64,000 nucleotides of DNA from Bin87 sp965208015 (GCA_965208015.1 CBDBNT010000003.1:1-64000), one strand, 5' to 3'; shown: positions 7,995-17,473, counted from the first letter of the stretch. Numbers and translations: made by a program. The notes: a model not told the origin generated them from the sequence alone.

Positions 7995-8873
7995 CTAAAG
8001 GATGCCCTCCCTCTTCAGGTGGGCGATTATTGCCTGGCCCGCGCTTTCCCAACCGGTCGTCAGGGCCTGCTCTCTGGCCACCATGCCAACGGGGTCGGCG
8101 CCTTCCACCTTCACTAGCACCCGGGGCACGCCCCGCTGGCAGGCGTAGCCGACCTCTTGGTCTGGCCAGCCGCCACCGCTGTGGAAGTCGTGGGTTACGA
8201 AGCCGACGAACACGTCCATCGTGTTCAGAGCGTTGAGTATTTCGTCATGCCATCTCTTGCTGGGGGTTACGTCCTCGTGGGCGACGAAGCAGATCAATCC
8301 CTGGGTCTCCAACTCCTTTCGCACCTGGGCAACCTGACGTCGGCAGGTCGCGCGGTGGCTAAGGAAAACCAGCTTCTTTCTCCGGCGGCCTTCGCCCCAG
8401 ACCCGGTTCATTTCCTCTCCCGTCAGCACTACCGGGACATTGGCCGACTGGTGAAGCAACCTGGTCGTCACCTCGAACAAGTCGATGTCCTTCACCGCCC
8501 AGTGGGTTCTGCTCCGTTCAAATGACCTGCCGGTCCTGATTCCGAGAGCTTCAAATACGGAGTCTTCGTTTAGCGGGATCCGGGGGTAAATGCTGGGCAG
8601 AGTGTAGATTATCCGGCGCTGGCCGCCTTCCGATCTGACCTCGCTGATGCGGCCAATGGAACCCACCACATCCAAGCCCTCATAGGTAAATAGGCACGGG
8701 AACTGCAGCAGCGCGTCGAAATCAACGCCACCGCTTGCGGAGAACCGTTGCATGACGGCCTCCGCCGTATATTCAGAGATGCGTCCCGCCAAAAGGCTCA
8801 CGTCGTAGAGTCGGCCCTGATTTTCTTCCCATTCGTTGTATTCCCAGGACGATTGCATCAAGAGGTTGTACAA
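7995..8873 (-). CDS. TIR-domain protein with unknown N-terminal domain
   Basis: A 292-residue protein. Residues about 167-255 form a TIR domain: KKLVFLSHRAT for the first strand, FVAHEDVTPSKRWHDEI for the BB region, and WPDQEVGYA with Glu240 at the place of the catalytic glutamate of NAD-consuming TIRs. Residues 1-150 are an uncharacterised domain (motifs YTLPSIYPRIPLNEDSVFEALG and THWAVKDIDLFEV). TIR effectors in bacterial defence hydrolyse NAD when triggered. It is the first gene of the minus-strand CBASS row. It could be a second effector of the same system, or an independent TIR defence gene placed next to it. The 140-base gap before capV leaves this open. Confidence 0.8.
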   Translation of the reverse strand: MYNLLMQSSWEYNEWEENQGRLYDVSLLAGRISEYTAEAVMQRFSASGGVDFDALLQFPCLFTYEGLDVVGSIGRISEVRSEGGQRRIIYTLPSIYPRIPLNEDSVFEALGIRTGRSFERSRTHWAVKDIDLFEVTTRLLHQSANVPVVLTGEEMNRVWGEGRRRKKLVFLSHRATCRRQVAQVRKELETQGLICFVAHEDVTPSKRWHDEILNALNTMDVFVGFVTHDFHSGGGWPDQEVGYACQRGVPRVLVKVEGADPVGMVAREQALTTGWESAGQAIIAHLKREGIL

Positions 8874-9596
8874 CGCCGGACTCCCTTTCGTGCCCCGTGC
8901 CTATTGACGGACACGGCCCGTCCAACCGGAAACACGGGAATACTTCAAATGCCAAGCTGCCCAATGCCATTGCCGGGACGAGGGCAGGCAAGCTGGATGG
9001 TCGCGGCTCACGGACGATGGCCCTGCCGCAGTAGCCTCACCCCTGTCGCTAGGAGCGGGCGCTGAGAAAACTACCAAGACAGCCCTGCATTGTCAATGCG
9101 GCTAGTCGGCAGGTTCAACCCTTATTGGACCAGGGTAAGGTAGGGAAATCGCCCCAATGTGAGACCGAAACTGCAACCCCCAATGGCCCTTCCAGGACGT
9201 ATCCGAGCGGGCGTTGAGCAACTGGCTGCAATATGAGAAAGAGGCGGTTGGCGCGGGACGGTTAGACCGCTGCAGCAAGTGGCAGGGCACTGCCGATGGA
9301 GCAATGCCTTTTCTCACCCAAGTAATTGGCTTTTGTCTGTTGTCGGAAACATATCAAGCGTGAAACTACCGTCTGATGCACAGCCTACCCAACCAGAAGG
9401 AGCGAGTGTATAATCCCTGTCTATAGTAGGCACAACATCCGTCGATCATGTCGGGAATGGCCGAACGCCATTGATTCCCACAGCGACACTTGCAGTCTCA
9501 ATAATCTCTCCAAGTGTTCAGCGAGGCCGCTGCTCATACTGTCGCCCAGAGGAGGAAAGCCTCGGGGTATTTTCATGTTGCCGAAGGAGACGCAGT
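8874..9596 (+). other. divergent intergenic region
   Basis: About 720 bases between the TIR gene (minus) and the small gene at 9597 (plus). No reading frame with family resemblance is visible on either strand. A TATAAT box lies at 9409-9414 reading plus, without a convincing -35 element. Promoters for both directions must lie here. Confidence 0.4.
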
Positions 9597-9818
9597 ATGC
9601 CAGGCACGACAAACGACCCACGCACTGCGCTCAGGGAGTATGCCGACGCGCTGCTCGCCAATGCCCAGGCTGCCGATGAGGGAGAGCGGGACGAAATCGC
9701 CGACGACCTCATCGAGATCGTTGGTAACTTGGAAAGGCAAGGAGAGGAAGTTGCCCAGCTCATCTACGAACTGCTGGCGCAAAGCACTCAGAACGAGTCG
9801 GAAGGCTTGCATCGATAG
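9597..9818 (+). CDS. small acidic protein of unknown function
   Basis: A 73-residue protein starting at the ATG at 9597 after GAAGGAG. It is acidic and almost entirely helix-forming (EYADALLANAQAADEGERDEIADDL, then LERQGEEVAQLIYELL), with no cysteines, membrane segment or signal peptide. It precedes the DUF499 gene by 121 bases on the same strand and may belong to that row as a small accessory protein. I do not recognise the family. A good ribosome-binding site and biased codon use support it as real. Confidence 0.5.
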   Translation: MPGTTNDPRTALREYADALLANAQAADEGERDEIADDLIEIVGNLERQGEEVAQLIYELLAQSTQNESEGLHR

Positions 9819-9939
9819 CCAGGAGCGAAACCAAGCACGGATGTGATCGGGAAGGCCACGTAACGCATGGTGCCATCAAGTCCTAGCTTGCCCAGCATTA
9901 CAATATCGGGCGCAAATGGCCTGCCGGAGAAAGGGACTA

Positions 9940-12900
9940 ATGAGCACTGCCCAATACCCTAACCGGGATGCCCTTCAACAAGGGCTGAACATATACCGCG
10001 ACGAAATGAGCGCGTTCATCGCCCGTTGCCTGCGGCAGAGGCAAGGCAGTACGCTCGTCGCCTCCATATCTCGGTCGCTTACTGACCGGCAAGCACAGGA
10101 TTTTGAGGACAACCTACAAGAAAACGACGGGAAAGTAGAAGCAGCCATCGAAATCGGATTCGTTCCCCGGCTTGTCGAGCAGAACTGGGGCGAGACGTTT
10201 CAACGGCAGCTTCGTGGTTCCAGGACGATTAGGAACACGCTTCGCGTTATCAGAGACCTTCGTAACGAACTGGCCCACGACAGCACGGGCGAAGACATTG
10301 CCGCCGAAAAAGCGGAAACTGGTCTGTACCACGTTAGCGAAGCCCTGGCCAGCATCAACCGGCCGGAACAGCAAAGGGACGTGCTGGCAATTCGGGACCG
10401 AGTTCGCCATGGGGAAAAAGCGTCGTCAACGCCGCAGCTGGAGCTGATTCCGACGCCTCCGTCACCAGCCGGCAACGGGCACGCTCCCAAACCCTGGCGA
10501 GATGTAATGACGCCCAGTCCCGACGTAGAAGACGGGTCCTTTGAGGAAGCCGAGTTCGCCGCTAACTTGCAACAGGTCTATGACGGCTCAGCTGCCGCCG
10601 TGTACGGCGACCCGCGAGAGTTCTTCCGCCGAACCTACGTCACCGCCGGAATTCGCAATCTCTTGGTTAACGCCGCCAGGCGCGTCAACGGTAACGGCGG
10701 CAACCCAGTTATTCAGACCAAGACCGGCTTCGGCGGAGGTAAGACCCACAGCCTCATCGCGCTGTATCACTTGATTGCCAATTGCGATGAATTGCTGAAC
10801 GTCCCCGACCCCCAGTACAGCCGCATCCGCGATGACATACGGGCAATCATAAGCGAAGCGGGCGGTGACCCAGACTCTGGAATTATCGCCAAGATCGCCG
10901 TGCTTAGCGGAACCTGGCTGTCGCCGAACAGCGACCGCACAACCGACGCGGGCGATCCGCTCAACACTCTCTGGGGCGAAATGGCCTGGCATCTGGGCGG
11001 CCAAGACGGTTACGAAACGGTCGGAGCCGCCGCCCGAAGCGGCAACGCGCCTGGAGGCGAAGAGCTGGACGCATTGTTCCAGCGAGTAGGCCCCTGCGTC
11101 ATCCTGATGGACGAAATCGTCAACTACTCCCGCAACGCTGACCTAGACGGCATAGCCACCTTTTTCCAAAACCTCACGGAGGCCGTGCAGCGGCGTAACG
11201 ACGTCGTTCTGGTGGTATCACTACCTGTTACTGCTACTGAGGCGGGCGGCCCGAGAGGGATGGAAGTCCTGCAAGCGTTGGAAAACTTGCTCAATCGGCT
11301 ACAGTCGGTGATGCAAGTAACCGAGACGAGTAACGACGAAGCCTTCGCCGTGGTGCGCCGGCGGTTGTTCCAGGACGAATGCGACGAACTCGCACGGGAG
11401 GCTACTTGCCAAGCCTTCTATCGTATGTACCAAAGGGGCGCTAACGACTATCCAGCCAACGCGCGCGAAACCCGTTACCAAGAGCGGCTCCGCCAATGCT
11501 ACCCCATACACCCGGAGATTTTCGACCGACTGTATCAGGACTGGTCGCTTTACCACGAATTCCAGCGCACTCGCGGGGTGCTGCGGCTGATGGCGCAAAC
11601 CATCAGCCGTCTGTGCGCTGACGGCGAAGCGTCTCCTATGATTATGCCCGGTAACATTCCCTTCAACGACGCCGAAGTCAGCAACGAGTTCGTCAGACTA
11701 CTGGGACCGCAGTGGGACGCAGTGTTGGCCGAAGTTGACCAGGAGAATTCCCGCACTCACGCTATAGACCTGCAACAGCCGGCGCGTTTCGGGGCTGTGG
11801 GCGGCGCGGCTCGCAGGATTGCCCGCGCTGTGTTCCTCGGCAGTTCTACCCAGAAGACGGTCAGGGGGATTGACGCGCGCCAGGTCAACCTAGCGGTGGC
11901 TATGCCCACCCACGGCGTCGCCGTGTACGGCGAGGCCATTTTGGCCATGGACGGTCAGCTTTACCACTTCTACCGCGGCGACGACAACCGCTACTACTTT
12001 GACGCCCAGGAAAATCTCAACAAAGTAGCCAACGACCGTGCCGCCGAACTCACCAACGAAGCCGTCAACGCCGAAATCGTCCGCCGCCTAAATGAGTTCG
12101 CCAGCCTCAGCGAAAACCGCGCCGTCGTGGTTTGTCCGCAATCACCCTCCGACGTACCGGATCGGGATTTTGTGAGGTTGGTCATCCTCAGGCCGGACCA
12201 GACCCGCCCCAGTCGCGCTGGCGAAGCCGACCAGGCTTCCGAGGCTGCAACGTTGCTGTTGCAAAACTGCGCCGAAGACGCCCGACGCACCAAGCCCAAC
12301 ACATTGCTGTTCCTGGCTGCCGCCAACGACCGGGTGCGCGACCTGCGCCCCACCGTTCGCCGCTTTCTGGCTTGGGACTCCATCCTCAACGGAGATCGCC
12401 GGTTAAACCTGACCGGAGAGCGTCGCACCCAGGCCCGGAGTCAGCAAAACGCGAACAACCAATCCGTGCAAAGCGCGTTGGAAAACGCCTACCGCTGGAT
12501 TATGGCGCCGTCCCAACCCGACCCGGCGCGAGCCGAGTACGATACCACCGGCTGGCGGCAGATTCCTGGCGACGCCGACATAGCTGCCAGCGCGTTCAAC
12601 AGGTTCGTCCAGGACGAGCAACTTGTGGGCCAGTTGATGCCGGCCGCGCTGAACCAGCGATTGCAAGAATATCTGTGGAACGGCCCGAACCCGCGATACC
12701 ACGTTACCGTTGACGATTTGTGGAACCTGCTAACCGCCAACATCTATATGCGCCTTCGACTGCGTAACAGACACGTTCTGGAACAGTGTCTGTCCGAGGG
12801 GATCGCGACTGGTATTTTCGGGCGCGCCGACGGCCACGACTCCGCCAGCGGGAAGTACCACAACCTCACCCGCCGCGTCGCCGAGACTACTGCTCCGTAT

Positions 12901-13332
12901 TCAACCTCAATAACGCCTTTGACTGGCTCGACCCTGATCGTCGAACCCGAGATGGCCGAGTTGCACAAGCAGGAAGGCGGTGGGACGCCAGGCGGCGGGG
13001 CACCTGACTCAGATCCAATTGACGGCAAGGATTCTCCTGACCCTGGGGGGGACCCGCAACCCGGCCCTGGACCGGATCCCAGCCCACGCCTCCCGAGGCA
13101 GATTGTGGCCCGCAAAACGATTGCAACCGACGTGGCGATGTACGACTTTAACTTGCTGCGTAACGAAATCGTCCGCAACCTGCGTAACGACGGCGGCGAC
13201 GTGACTGTGGAAGTTATCATCCGGGCGGACAAGACCGACGGATTTTCTGAAAGCATCACCCGCGCCGTCAGGGAGAACAGCGTACAACTGGAACTGGACT
13301 TCAGCGAAACTGACTACGGCCCTGAGCAGTAA
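9940..13332 (+). CDS. HEPN (Swt1-type) and DUF499 ATPase of a DUF499/DUF1156 defence system
   Basis: An 1130-residue protein. The ATG at 9940 follows AAGGGA, better placed than an upstream ATG at 9916. Residues 1-150 look like a Swt1-type HEPN domain with the RNase-like motif RNELAH (108-113). The middle holds a P-loop ATPase core of the DUF499 type: Walker A GFGGGKTH (263-270) and Walker B VILMDEI (about 388-394). A long C-terminal part ends in a Gly/Pro/Asp-rich linker (about 1015-1055) and a small domain rich in basic and acidic residues. DUF499 proteins are found with DUF1156 methylases in anti-phage loci, and here the methylase is two genes downstream. Likely role: an ATP-driven sensor or translocase with a HEPN toxin. 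Confidence 0.85.
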   Translation: MSTAQYPNRDALQQGLNIYRDEMSAFIARCLRQRQGSTLVASISRSLTDRQAQDFEDNLQENDGKVEAAIEIGFVPRLVEQNWGETFQRQLRGSRTIRNTLRVIRDLRNELAHDSTGEDIAAEKAETGLYHVSEALASINRPEQQRDVLAIRDRVRHGEKASSTPQLELIPTPPSPAGNGHAPKPWRDVMTPSPDVEDGSFEEAEFAANLQQVYDGSAAAVYGDPREFFRRTYVTAGIRNLLVNAARRVNGNGGNPVIQTKTGFGGGKTHSLIALYHLIANCDELLNVPDPQYSRIRDDIRAIISEAGGDPDSGIIAKIAVLSGTWLSPNSDRTTDAGDPLNTLWGEMAWHLGGQDGYETVGAAARSGNAPGGEELDALFQRVGPCVILMDEIVNYSRNADLDGIATFFQNLTEAVQRRNDVVLVVSLPVTATEAGGPRGMEVLQALENLLNRLQSVMQVTETSNDEAFAVVRRRLFQDECDELAREATCQAFYRMYQRGANDYPANARETRYQERLRQCYPIHPEIFDRLYQDWSLYHEFQRTRGVLRLMAQTISRLCADGEASPMIMPGNIPFNDAEVSNEFVRLLGPQWDAVLAEVDQENSRTHAIDLQQPARFGAVGGAARRIARAVFLGSSTQKTVRGIDARQVNLAVAMPTHGVAVYGEAILAMDGQLYHFYRGDDNRYYFDAQENLNKVANDRAAELTNEAVNAEIVRRLNEFASLSENRAVVVCPQSPSDVPDRDFVRLVILRPDQTRPSRAGEADQASEAATLLLQNCAEDARRTKPNTLLFLAAANDRVRDLRPTVRRFLAWDSILNGDRRLNLTGERRTQARSQQNANNQSVQSALENAYRWIMAPSQPDPARAEYDTTGWRQIPGDADIAASAFNRFVQDEQLVGQLMPAALNQRLQEYLWNGPNPRYHVTVDDLWNLLTANIYMRLRLRNRHVLEQCLSEGIATGIFGRADGHDSASGKYHNLTRRVAETTAPYSTSITPLTGSTLIVEPEMAELHKQEGGGTPGGGAPDSDPIDGKDSPDPGGDPQPGPGPDPSPRLPRQIVARKTIATDVAMYDFNLLRNEIVRNLRNDGGDVTVEVIIRADKTDGFSESITRAVRENSVQLELDFSETDYGPEQ

Positions 13333-13397
13333 CGCGATTGCGGCTCAGGCTGGAATGCTGTAAGTTCCCAACGACCAAGTAACGATGGCAAAAAGAA

Positions 13398-13417
13398 ACG
13401 CCCCCTTGCGGGAGCGT
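13398..13417 (-). terminator. intrinsic terminator-like hairpin, minus direction
   Basis: ACGCTCCC/GGGGGCGT read on the minus strand (one mismatch, 4-base loop), followed by TTTCTTTTTG. It lies between the DUF499 and NYN genes and could only stop transcription opposite to them. No T-tail exists in the plus direction. Confidence 0.4.
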
Positions 13418-13479
13418 CGGCCCAACAACGTCAATCGTTGGGGGGGTTACACGTACAATCTTATAGGGATGCTTGGAGT

Positions 13480-14145
13480 ATGTCAATCTCCGGCGCCAGC
13501 CTCTCAACCCGGAGCGAAGCGCGGTTGCGCCGCGTCGTCGTGTACGTTGACGGCCTCAACCTCTACCACGGCCTCAAGTCGCGGGGCTGGCGCCGCTACT
13601 ACTGGCTCGATCTGCGCCGACTATCGGAGCGGCTCCTGCGTCCTGGCCAAGTCCTCGTCATGGTTCGATACTTTACCGCGCTATTTCTGCCGCAAACCAG
13701 TGACCCGGACCAGCACTTTCGCCAGGAGACTTACCTACAGGCGTTGGCTACGATTTCTGGGCTGACCATCCAGTATGGGTATCATCTTCCCAAAACGGGA
13801 ACCTGCCCACGGTGCGGGGCAACTTGGGCGACCTTTGAAGAAAAAATGACCGACGTCAACATCGCCGTGGCACTTCTCCGCGACGCGACGCGGGACGCTT
13901 TTGACACGGCCATCGTTATTTCCGCCGACAGTGATTTGACCGGCCCGATTGATACCGTACTGCAAGACTATTCTGATAAGCGGGTAGTGGTTGCGTTCCC
14001 ACCCAATCGAAACTCAGTGCAATTGACCAACCACGCCACTGCTTCCTTTACGCTGGGTCGCAAGCTCATCAGCGACAGCCAGTTACCACTACAATTAGTC
14101 AAGCCCGACGGCTACGTCATCAACAAGCCCGCGCACTGGAACTGA
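13480..14145 (+). CDS. NYN-domain nuclease with zinc-ribbon insert
   Basis: A 221-residue protein of the NYN (LabA-like, PIN-fold) nuclease group. Acidic metal-binding residues are seen in VVVYVDGLNLYHG, EKMTDVNIAVALL and ISADSDLTGPI. A CPRCGATW motif sits between them. Only two cysteines are present, so it is a half zinc knuckle or a remnant. NYN proteins are usually RNases. The ATG at 13480 is chosen because the next in-frame residues begin the fold. GGAG lies very close to it and other starts are possible. It is 11 bases from the DUF1156 methylase gene and almost certainly co-transcribed with it. This gives the locus two likely RNA-cleaving parts, HEPN and NYN. Confidence 0.8.
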   Translation: MSISGASLSTRSEARLRRVVVYVDGLNLYHGLKSRGWRRYYWLDLRRLSERLLRPGQVLVMVRYFTALFLPQTSDPDQHFRQETYLQALATISGLTIQYGYHLPKTGTCPRCGATWATFEEKMTDVNIAVALLRDATRDAFDTAIVISADSDLTGPIDTVLQDYSDKRVVVAFPPNRNSVQLTNHATASFTLGRKLISDSQLPLQLVKPDGYVINKPAHWN

Positions 14146-14156
14146 GGTGCCTGCCG

Positions 14157-16970
14157 ATGCCTACCGCCTACCGCCGCAAATTGATTGAAGTTGACCTACC
14201 TCTGGACGCTATCAGCGCAGAGTCAGTCCACGAAAGGTCTATCAACCATGGCCACCCCTCCACGCTACATCAATGGTGGGCGCGTCGGCCTTTGGCATCT
14301 TGCCGCGCCGTCGTCTTCGCCAGCCTGGTGGACGACCCGGTGGACTGCCCCGAGGAGTTCCCCGACGCCGACACCCAAGCCGCCGAGCGGGAACGGCTGC
14401 ACGACCTCATCCGCCGGTTGGTAGTGTGGAAAAACAGCGACGACGCCAGCCTCTTGGCCGAGGCCCGTTACGAAATCGCCCGCTCAGTGGCTCGCTCCCA
14501 CGACGAGGCCGCGCCCACCGAGCCAGCCGCCGTACTGGACTACCTTAACCGGCAGGCCAAGCCCATCTACGACCCCTTCTGCGGCGGCGGCTCAATACCC
14601 CTAGAAGCCCAACGCCTGGGGCTGCGTGCCGTAGGCTCCGACCTCAACCCGATAGCGGTGCTGATTACCAAGGCGCTGATTGAGCTGCCGCCCAAGTTCG
14701 CCAACAGGCCCCCGGTGAACCCCGACGCCGACCCCATGGGTATGACAGTGGGCAGGGGAAAGAAGACACAAAAGGTACCTTGGCGAGGCGCCGCCGGCTT
14801 GGCTGACGATATCCGTTACTATGGGCGCAAGATGCGAGAGATGGCTTGGGAATGCGTAGGCCACCTGTATCCTAAAGCTCGACTGCCCGATGGTGGGGAG
14901 GCTACCGTGGTTGCCTGGCTGTGGGTACGTACTGTGCCCTGCCCCAACCCGGCCTGTGGCGTGGCGATGCCTCTGCTGACCACATTTCAAGCAACAGAAA
15001 AGCGCGGCAACGAGCACTGGTTATGGCCCGTAGTTGACCAGCAGGCCAAGACGGTAACTTTCACAGTTCAGAATCGACGGCCTCCCACTGACTTGGCTGC
15101 TGTTGACCACACGGTGAGTCGGAATGGCGCGACCTGCATCGCGTGCAACGGATCCGTCGATCTGGAATATGTCCGTCAGCAGGCCAGAGCAGCCAACATG
15201 GACGAGGTAATGACCTGCGTCATCGCTGAAGGAGACCGTAAGCGATTATTCCTAACGCCAACCAATGAGCACATTCAAGCATCAAGAGCCGTTGAACCGT
15301 CGTGGCGTCCCGATGGGAAACTGCCGGAACGAGCTTTGGGTTTCCGTGTGCAAAGATATGGGTTCACCGAATGGCGTAATCTTTTCACGGAACGACAGTT
15401 ATCTGGATTGTCCACGTTTGGCGACAAGTTGACTGAGATTGTTGATCTGGCAGTAAGCGATGGTTCAGATGCTGAATATGCCAATGTTCTCCGCACCTAC
15501 CTGGCGTTGACAATTGGCAGATTGGCAAACGCTTGTTCTAGTTTTTCCAGATGGCAAAACGCCGGAGACAAAGTCTCCGGCGTTTTCGTGATGCCTACAA
15601 TTTCGATGCGATGGGGGTTCGCGGAGTCTAACCCTTTCTGCACTGCGACGCAGAACTGGATGGCGCAGATTGAATGGGTTGCCAAAGTTGTAGAGAATCT
15701 GCCGCCCGGTGTGAACTGTGGTGAAGTCCATCAAGCCGATGCCTCCACCACTATCCATGTCAGCGACGGTCCGGTCATAGTCACCGACCCGCCTTACTAC
15801 GACAACATCGGATACGCTGACCTGTCCGACTTTTTCTACGTCTGGTTACGTCCACTGTTACAGGAAACTTATCCTGACCTCTTTGCGGGTATCATTACCC
15901 CCAAAAACGAGGAAATGATCGCCGCTCCGCGGTTTGATGATGCAGAGCAACGGTTCGAAAGCCTGATGGATAAAACGTTGGGTTTGATAAGGCTGCATTG
16001 CAGCCCGGAGTTCCCGTCGTCCATTTTCTACGCCTACAAACAACAGGATCAAGAACGAGACGGAACAACTTCAACTGGCTGGGAAACCATGCTGACCGCA
16101 CTGGTCAACGCCGGCTTCCAGATTGTGGGGACTTGGCCGATGCGCACGGAAATGCCGGGCCGTGCTAGGCATATCAAATCCAATGCCCTTGCATCCTCGG
16201 TGATACTTGTCTGCCGCCCCCGTTCTGACAACGCGACTACTGCCACGCGCGGCGACTTTATGGATGTGTTGGCGCGCGAGTTGCCGCCGGCTCTTGAGCA
16301 CCTGACGCGGGAAGGCCACATCGCTCCCGTGGACCTGCGCCAGTCGGCCATCGGTCCCGGCATGGCCGTCTATTCGCGCTACGATAGCGTCACCACTCTG
16401 GCCGGTGAGCCGGTAACGGTGCGCCAGGCTCTGGCTGCCATCAACGACGCGGTGGCCGACTACTTGGAGCAACAGGCCGGCCAGTTGGACTCCGAAAGCC
16501 GGTTCTGCTTGGACTGGCTACAGGCTCACCCCGGCGGGGGAGGTAATTACGATCTGGCTGAAGGCCTGGCCCGTGCCTACAACCTGTCTATTGAAGATCG
16601 TCTGGTGCGAGAACACCGACTGCTTACCGCTGGTCAGGGACAGGTCGCCCTGCTCGGAATTGACGATTACGACGAAGCGCGGAGCTATCCCAGGCCAGGC
16701 GAGGACGTGACGGCGTGGGAAGTCTGCCATCGGATGGCGTGGCATATGCAACCGGGAGAAGACGGACGCGGCGCCCAGGGCTGCGTCGCCGTTGCCCAGG
16801 TCGCCGGCGACCGCTTGGACGACGTAGAACGTCTGGCCCGCATCCTCTACGACGTCTATGACCGGCGCAACGACTCTCGGCGGGCCGTGGCGTTCAACAG
16901 CGTGGTCACGGCGTGGCAGAACATCGCCGGGCAAGCATCCGGACCGGCCCAGCAAGAGTTGCTAATTTAG
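14157..16970 (+). CDS. DUF1156-type DNA methyltransferase
   Basis: A 937-residue amino-methyltransferase (N6-adenine or N4-cytosine). The SAM-binding motif is DPFCGGGS (from residue 139) and the catalytic motif DPPY (544-547). They are far apart, with a zinc-finger-like insert (CPNPAC, CIAC) between them. The N-terminus (KLIEVDLPLDAISAESVHER, then HPSTLHQWWARRP) is the DUF1156 signature. It probably marks host DNA as self for the DUF499 machine upstream, as in other DUF499/DUF1156 defence loci. It starts after GAGGTG at good spacing. A perfect 14-bp palindrome with terminator form lies within the gene at 15556-15586. Confidence 0.88.
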   Translation: MPTAYRRKLIEVDLPLDAISAESVHERSINHGHPSTLHQWWARRPLASCRAVVFASLVDDPVDCPEEFPDADTQAAERERLHDLIRRLVVWKNSDDASLLAEARYEIARSVARSHDEAAPTEPAAVLDYLNRQAKPIYDPFCGGGSIPLEAQRLGLRAVGSDLNPIAVLITKALIELPPKFANRPPVNPDADPMGMTVGRGKKTQKVPWRGAAGLADDIRYYGRKMREMAWECVGHLYPKARLPDGGEATVVAWLWVRTVPCPNPACGVAMPLLTTFQATEKRGNEHWLWPVVDQQAKTVTFTVQNRRPPTDLAAVDHTVSRNGATCIACNGSVDLEYVRQQARAANMDEVMTCVIAEGDRKRLFLTPTNEHIQASRAVEPSWRPDGKLPERALGFRVQRYGFTEWRNLFTERQLSGLSTFGDKLTEIVDLAVSDGSDAEYANVLRTYLALTIGRLANACSSFSRWQNAGDKVSGVFVMPTISMRWGFAESNPFCTATQNWMAQIEWVAKVVENLPPGVNCGEVHQADASTTIHVSDGPVIVTDPPYYDNIGYADLSDFFYVWLRPLLQETYPDLFAGIITPKNEEMIAAPRFDDAEQRFESLMDKTLGLIRLHCSPEFPSSIFYAYKQQDQERDGTTSTGWETMLTALVNAGFQIVGTWPMRTEMPGRARHIKSNALASSVILVCRPRSDNATTATRGDFMDVLARELPPALEHLTREGHIAPVDLRQSAIGPGMAVYSRYDSVTTLAGEPVTVRQALAAINDAVADYLEQQAGQLDSESRFCLDWLQAHPGGGGNYDLAEGLARAYNLSIEDRLVREHRLLTAGQGQVALLGIDDYDEARSYPRPGEDVTAWEVCHRMAWHMQPGEDGRGAQGCVAVAQVAGDRLDDVERLARILYDVYDRRNDSRRAVAFNSVVTAWQNIAGQASGPAQQELLI
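15556..15586 (+). terminator. perfect terminator-like palindrome inside the DUF1156 gene
   Basis: AAAACGCCGGAGAC (15556-15569), loop AAA, GTCTCCGGCGTTTT (15573-15586). All 14 pairs are Watson-Crick and both sides end in a T run, so it has the form of a bidirectional intrinsic terminator. The reading frame passes through it (residues NAGDKVSGVF). It may cause premature termination, or it may be an inserted element kept in frame. Confidence 0.6.
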
Positions 16971-16999
16971 CCTGGTTTGGCGTGGTTGACGGAGCAGAC

Positions 17000-17362
17000 A
17001 TGAGCGGCGAGCCAACCTACCACACCGCCCGGCAGCGTCTGGAAACCGAACGGCAGCCTTACGACCGAGACACGGTGAGTTCGCTGTCATCCGACGGGTG
17101 GGGCGTGTACGCTATCTGGAGCGGCCCTTACGAGTGCCTGTATGTTGGCAAGTCGGCAGAGGGCGAAAGCGTCAAGAAGCGTCTGTTGGACCACCTGTCG
17201 CGGCAAGAGCCGAACCGCGACTTGCGACGCGCCCTTTACTTGAACCGGAGCCACGCCGAGTTCGCCGTTTGCCTGACCAACAGCCCGGAATGGGCCACCG
17301 ATTTGGAAGACCGCCTAATCAAGCACTACCAGCCCGAACACAATCGCAACCGACTGGGGTGA
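17000..17362 (+). CDS. small GIY-YIG nuclease
   Basis: A 120-residue protein with the GIY-YIG core: GVYAI (GIY position, residues about 34-38), LYVGKS (YIG position), an arginine-containing helix (VKKRLLDHL) and a late glutamate in DLEDRLIKHY. A lysine/asparagine-rich end follows (HNRNRLG). The fold cleaves DNA with a single metal ion. The length is that of a stand-alone catalytic domain. The ATG at 17000 follows GACGGAG, 29 bases after the methylase stop. It is the last gene of the DUF499-NYN-DUF1156 row. A promoter right after it separates it from the GHKL gene. It may be the DNA-cutting arm of that system. Confidence 0.85.
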   Translation: MSGEPTYHTARQRLETERQPYDRDTVSSLSSDGWGVYAIWSGPYECLYVGKSAEGESVKKRLLDHLSRQEPNRDLRRALYLNRSHAEFAVCLTNSPEWATDLEDRLIKHYQPEHNRNRLG

Positions 17363-17404
17363 GGAAGCAGAGACACGGGCCCGAGCGGTACAGGCTAGGC
17401 TCTT

Positions 17405-17434
17405 TTGCAAGCGTTTGGCGGGATCCGCTATAGT
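17405..17434 (+). promoter_or_regulatory. sigma70-type promoter before the GHKL/Vsr/Dcm genes
   Basis: TTGCAA (17405-17410), an 18-base spacer and TATAGT (17429-17434). The predicted start of transcription lies near 17441, 20-33 bases before the possible start codons of the GHKL gene. It implies that the module can be expressed apart from the upstream row. Confidence 0.6.
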
Positions 17435-17473
17435 ACCGGCCCATCGCCCCACCAAACAGTGATGGTGACAACG

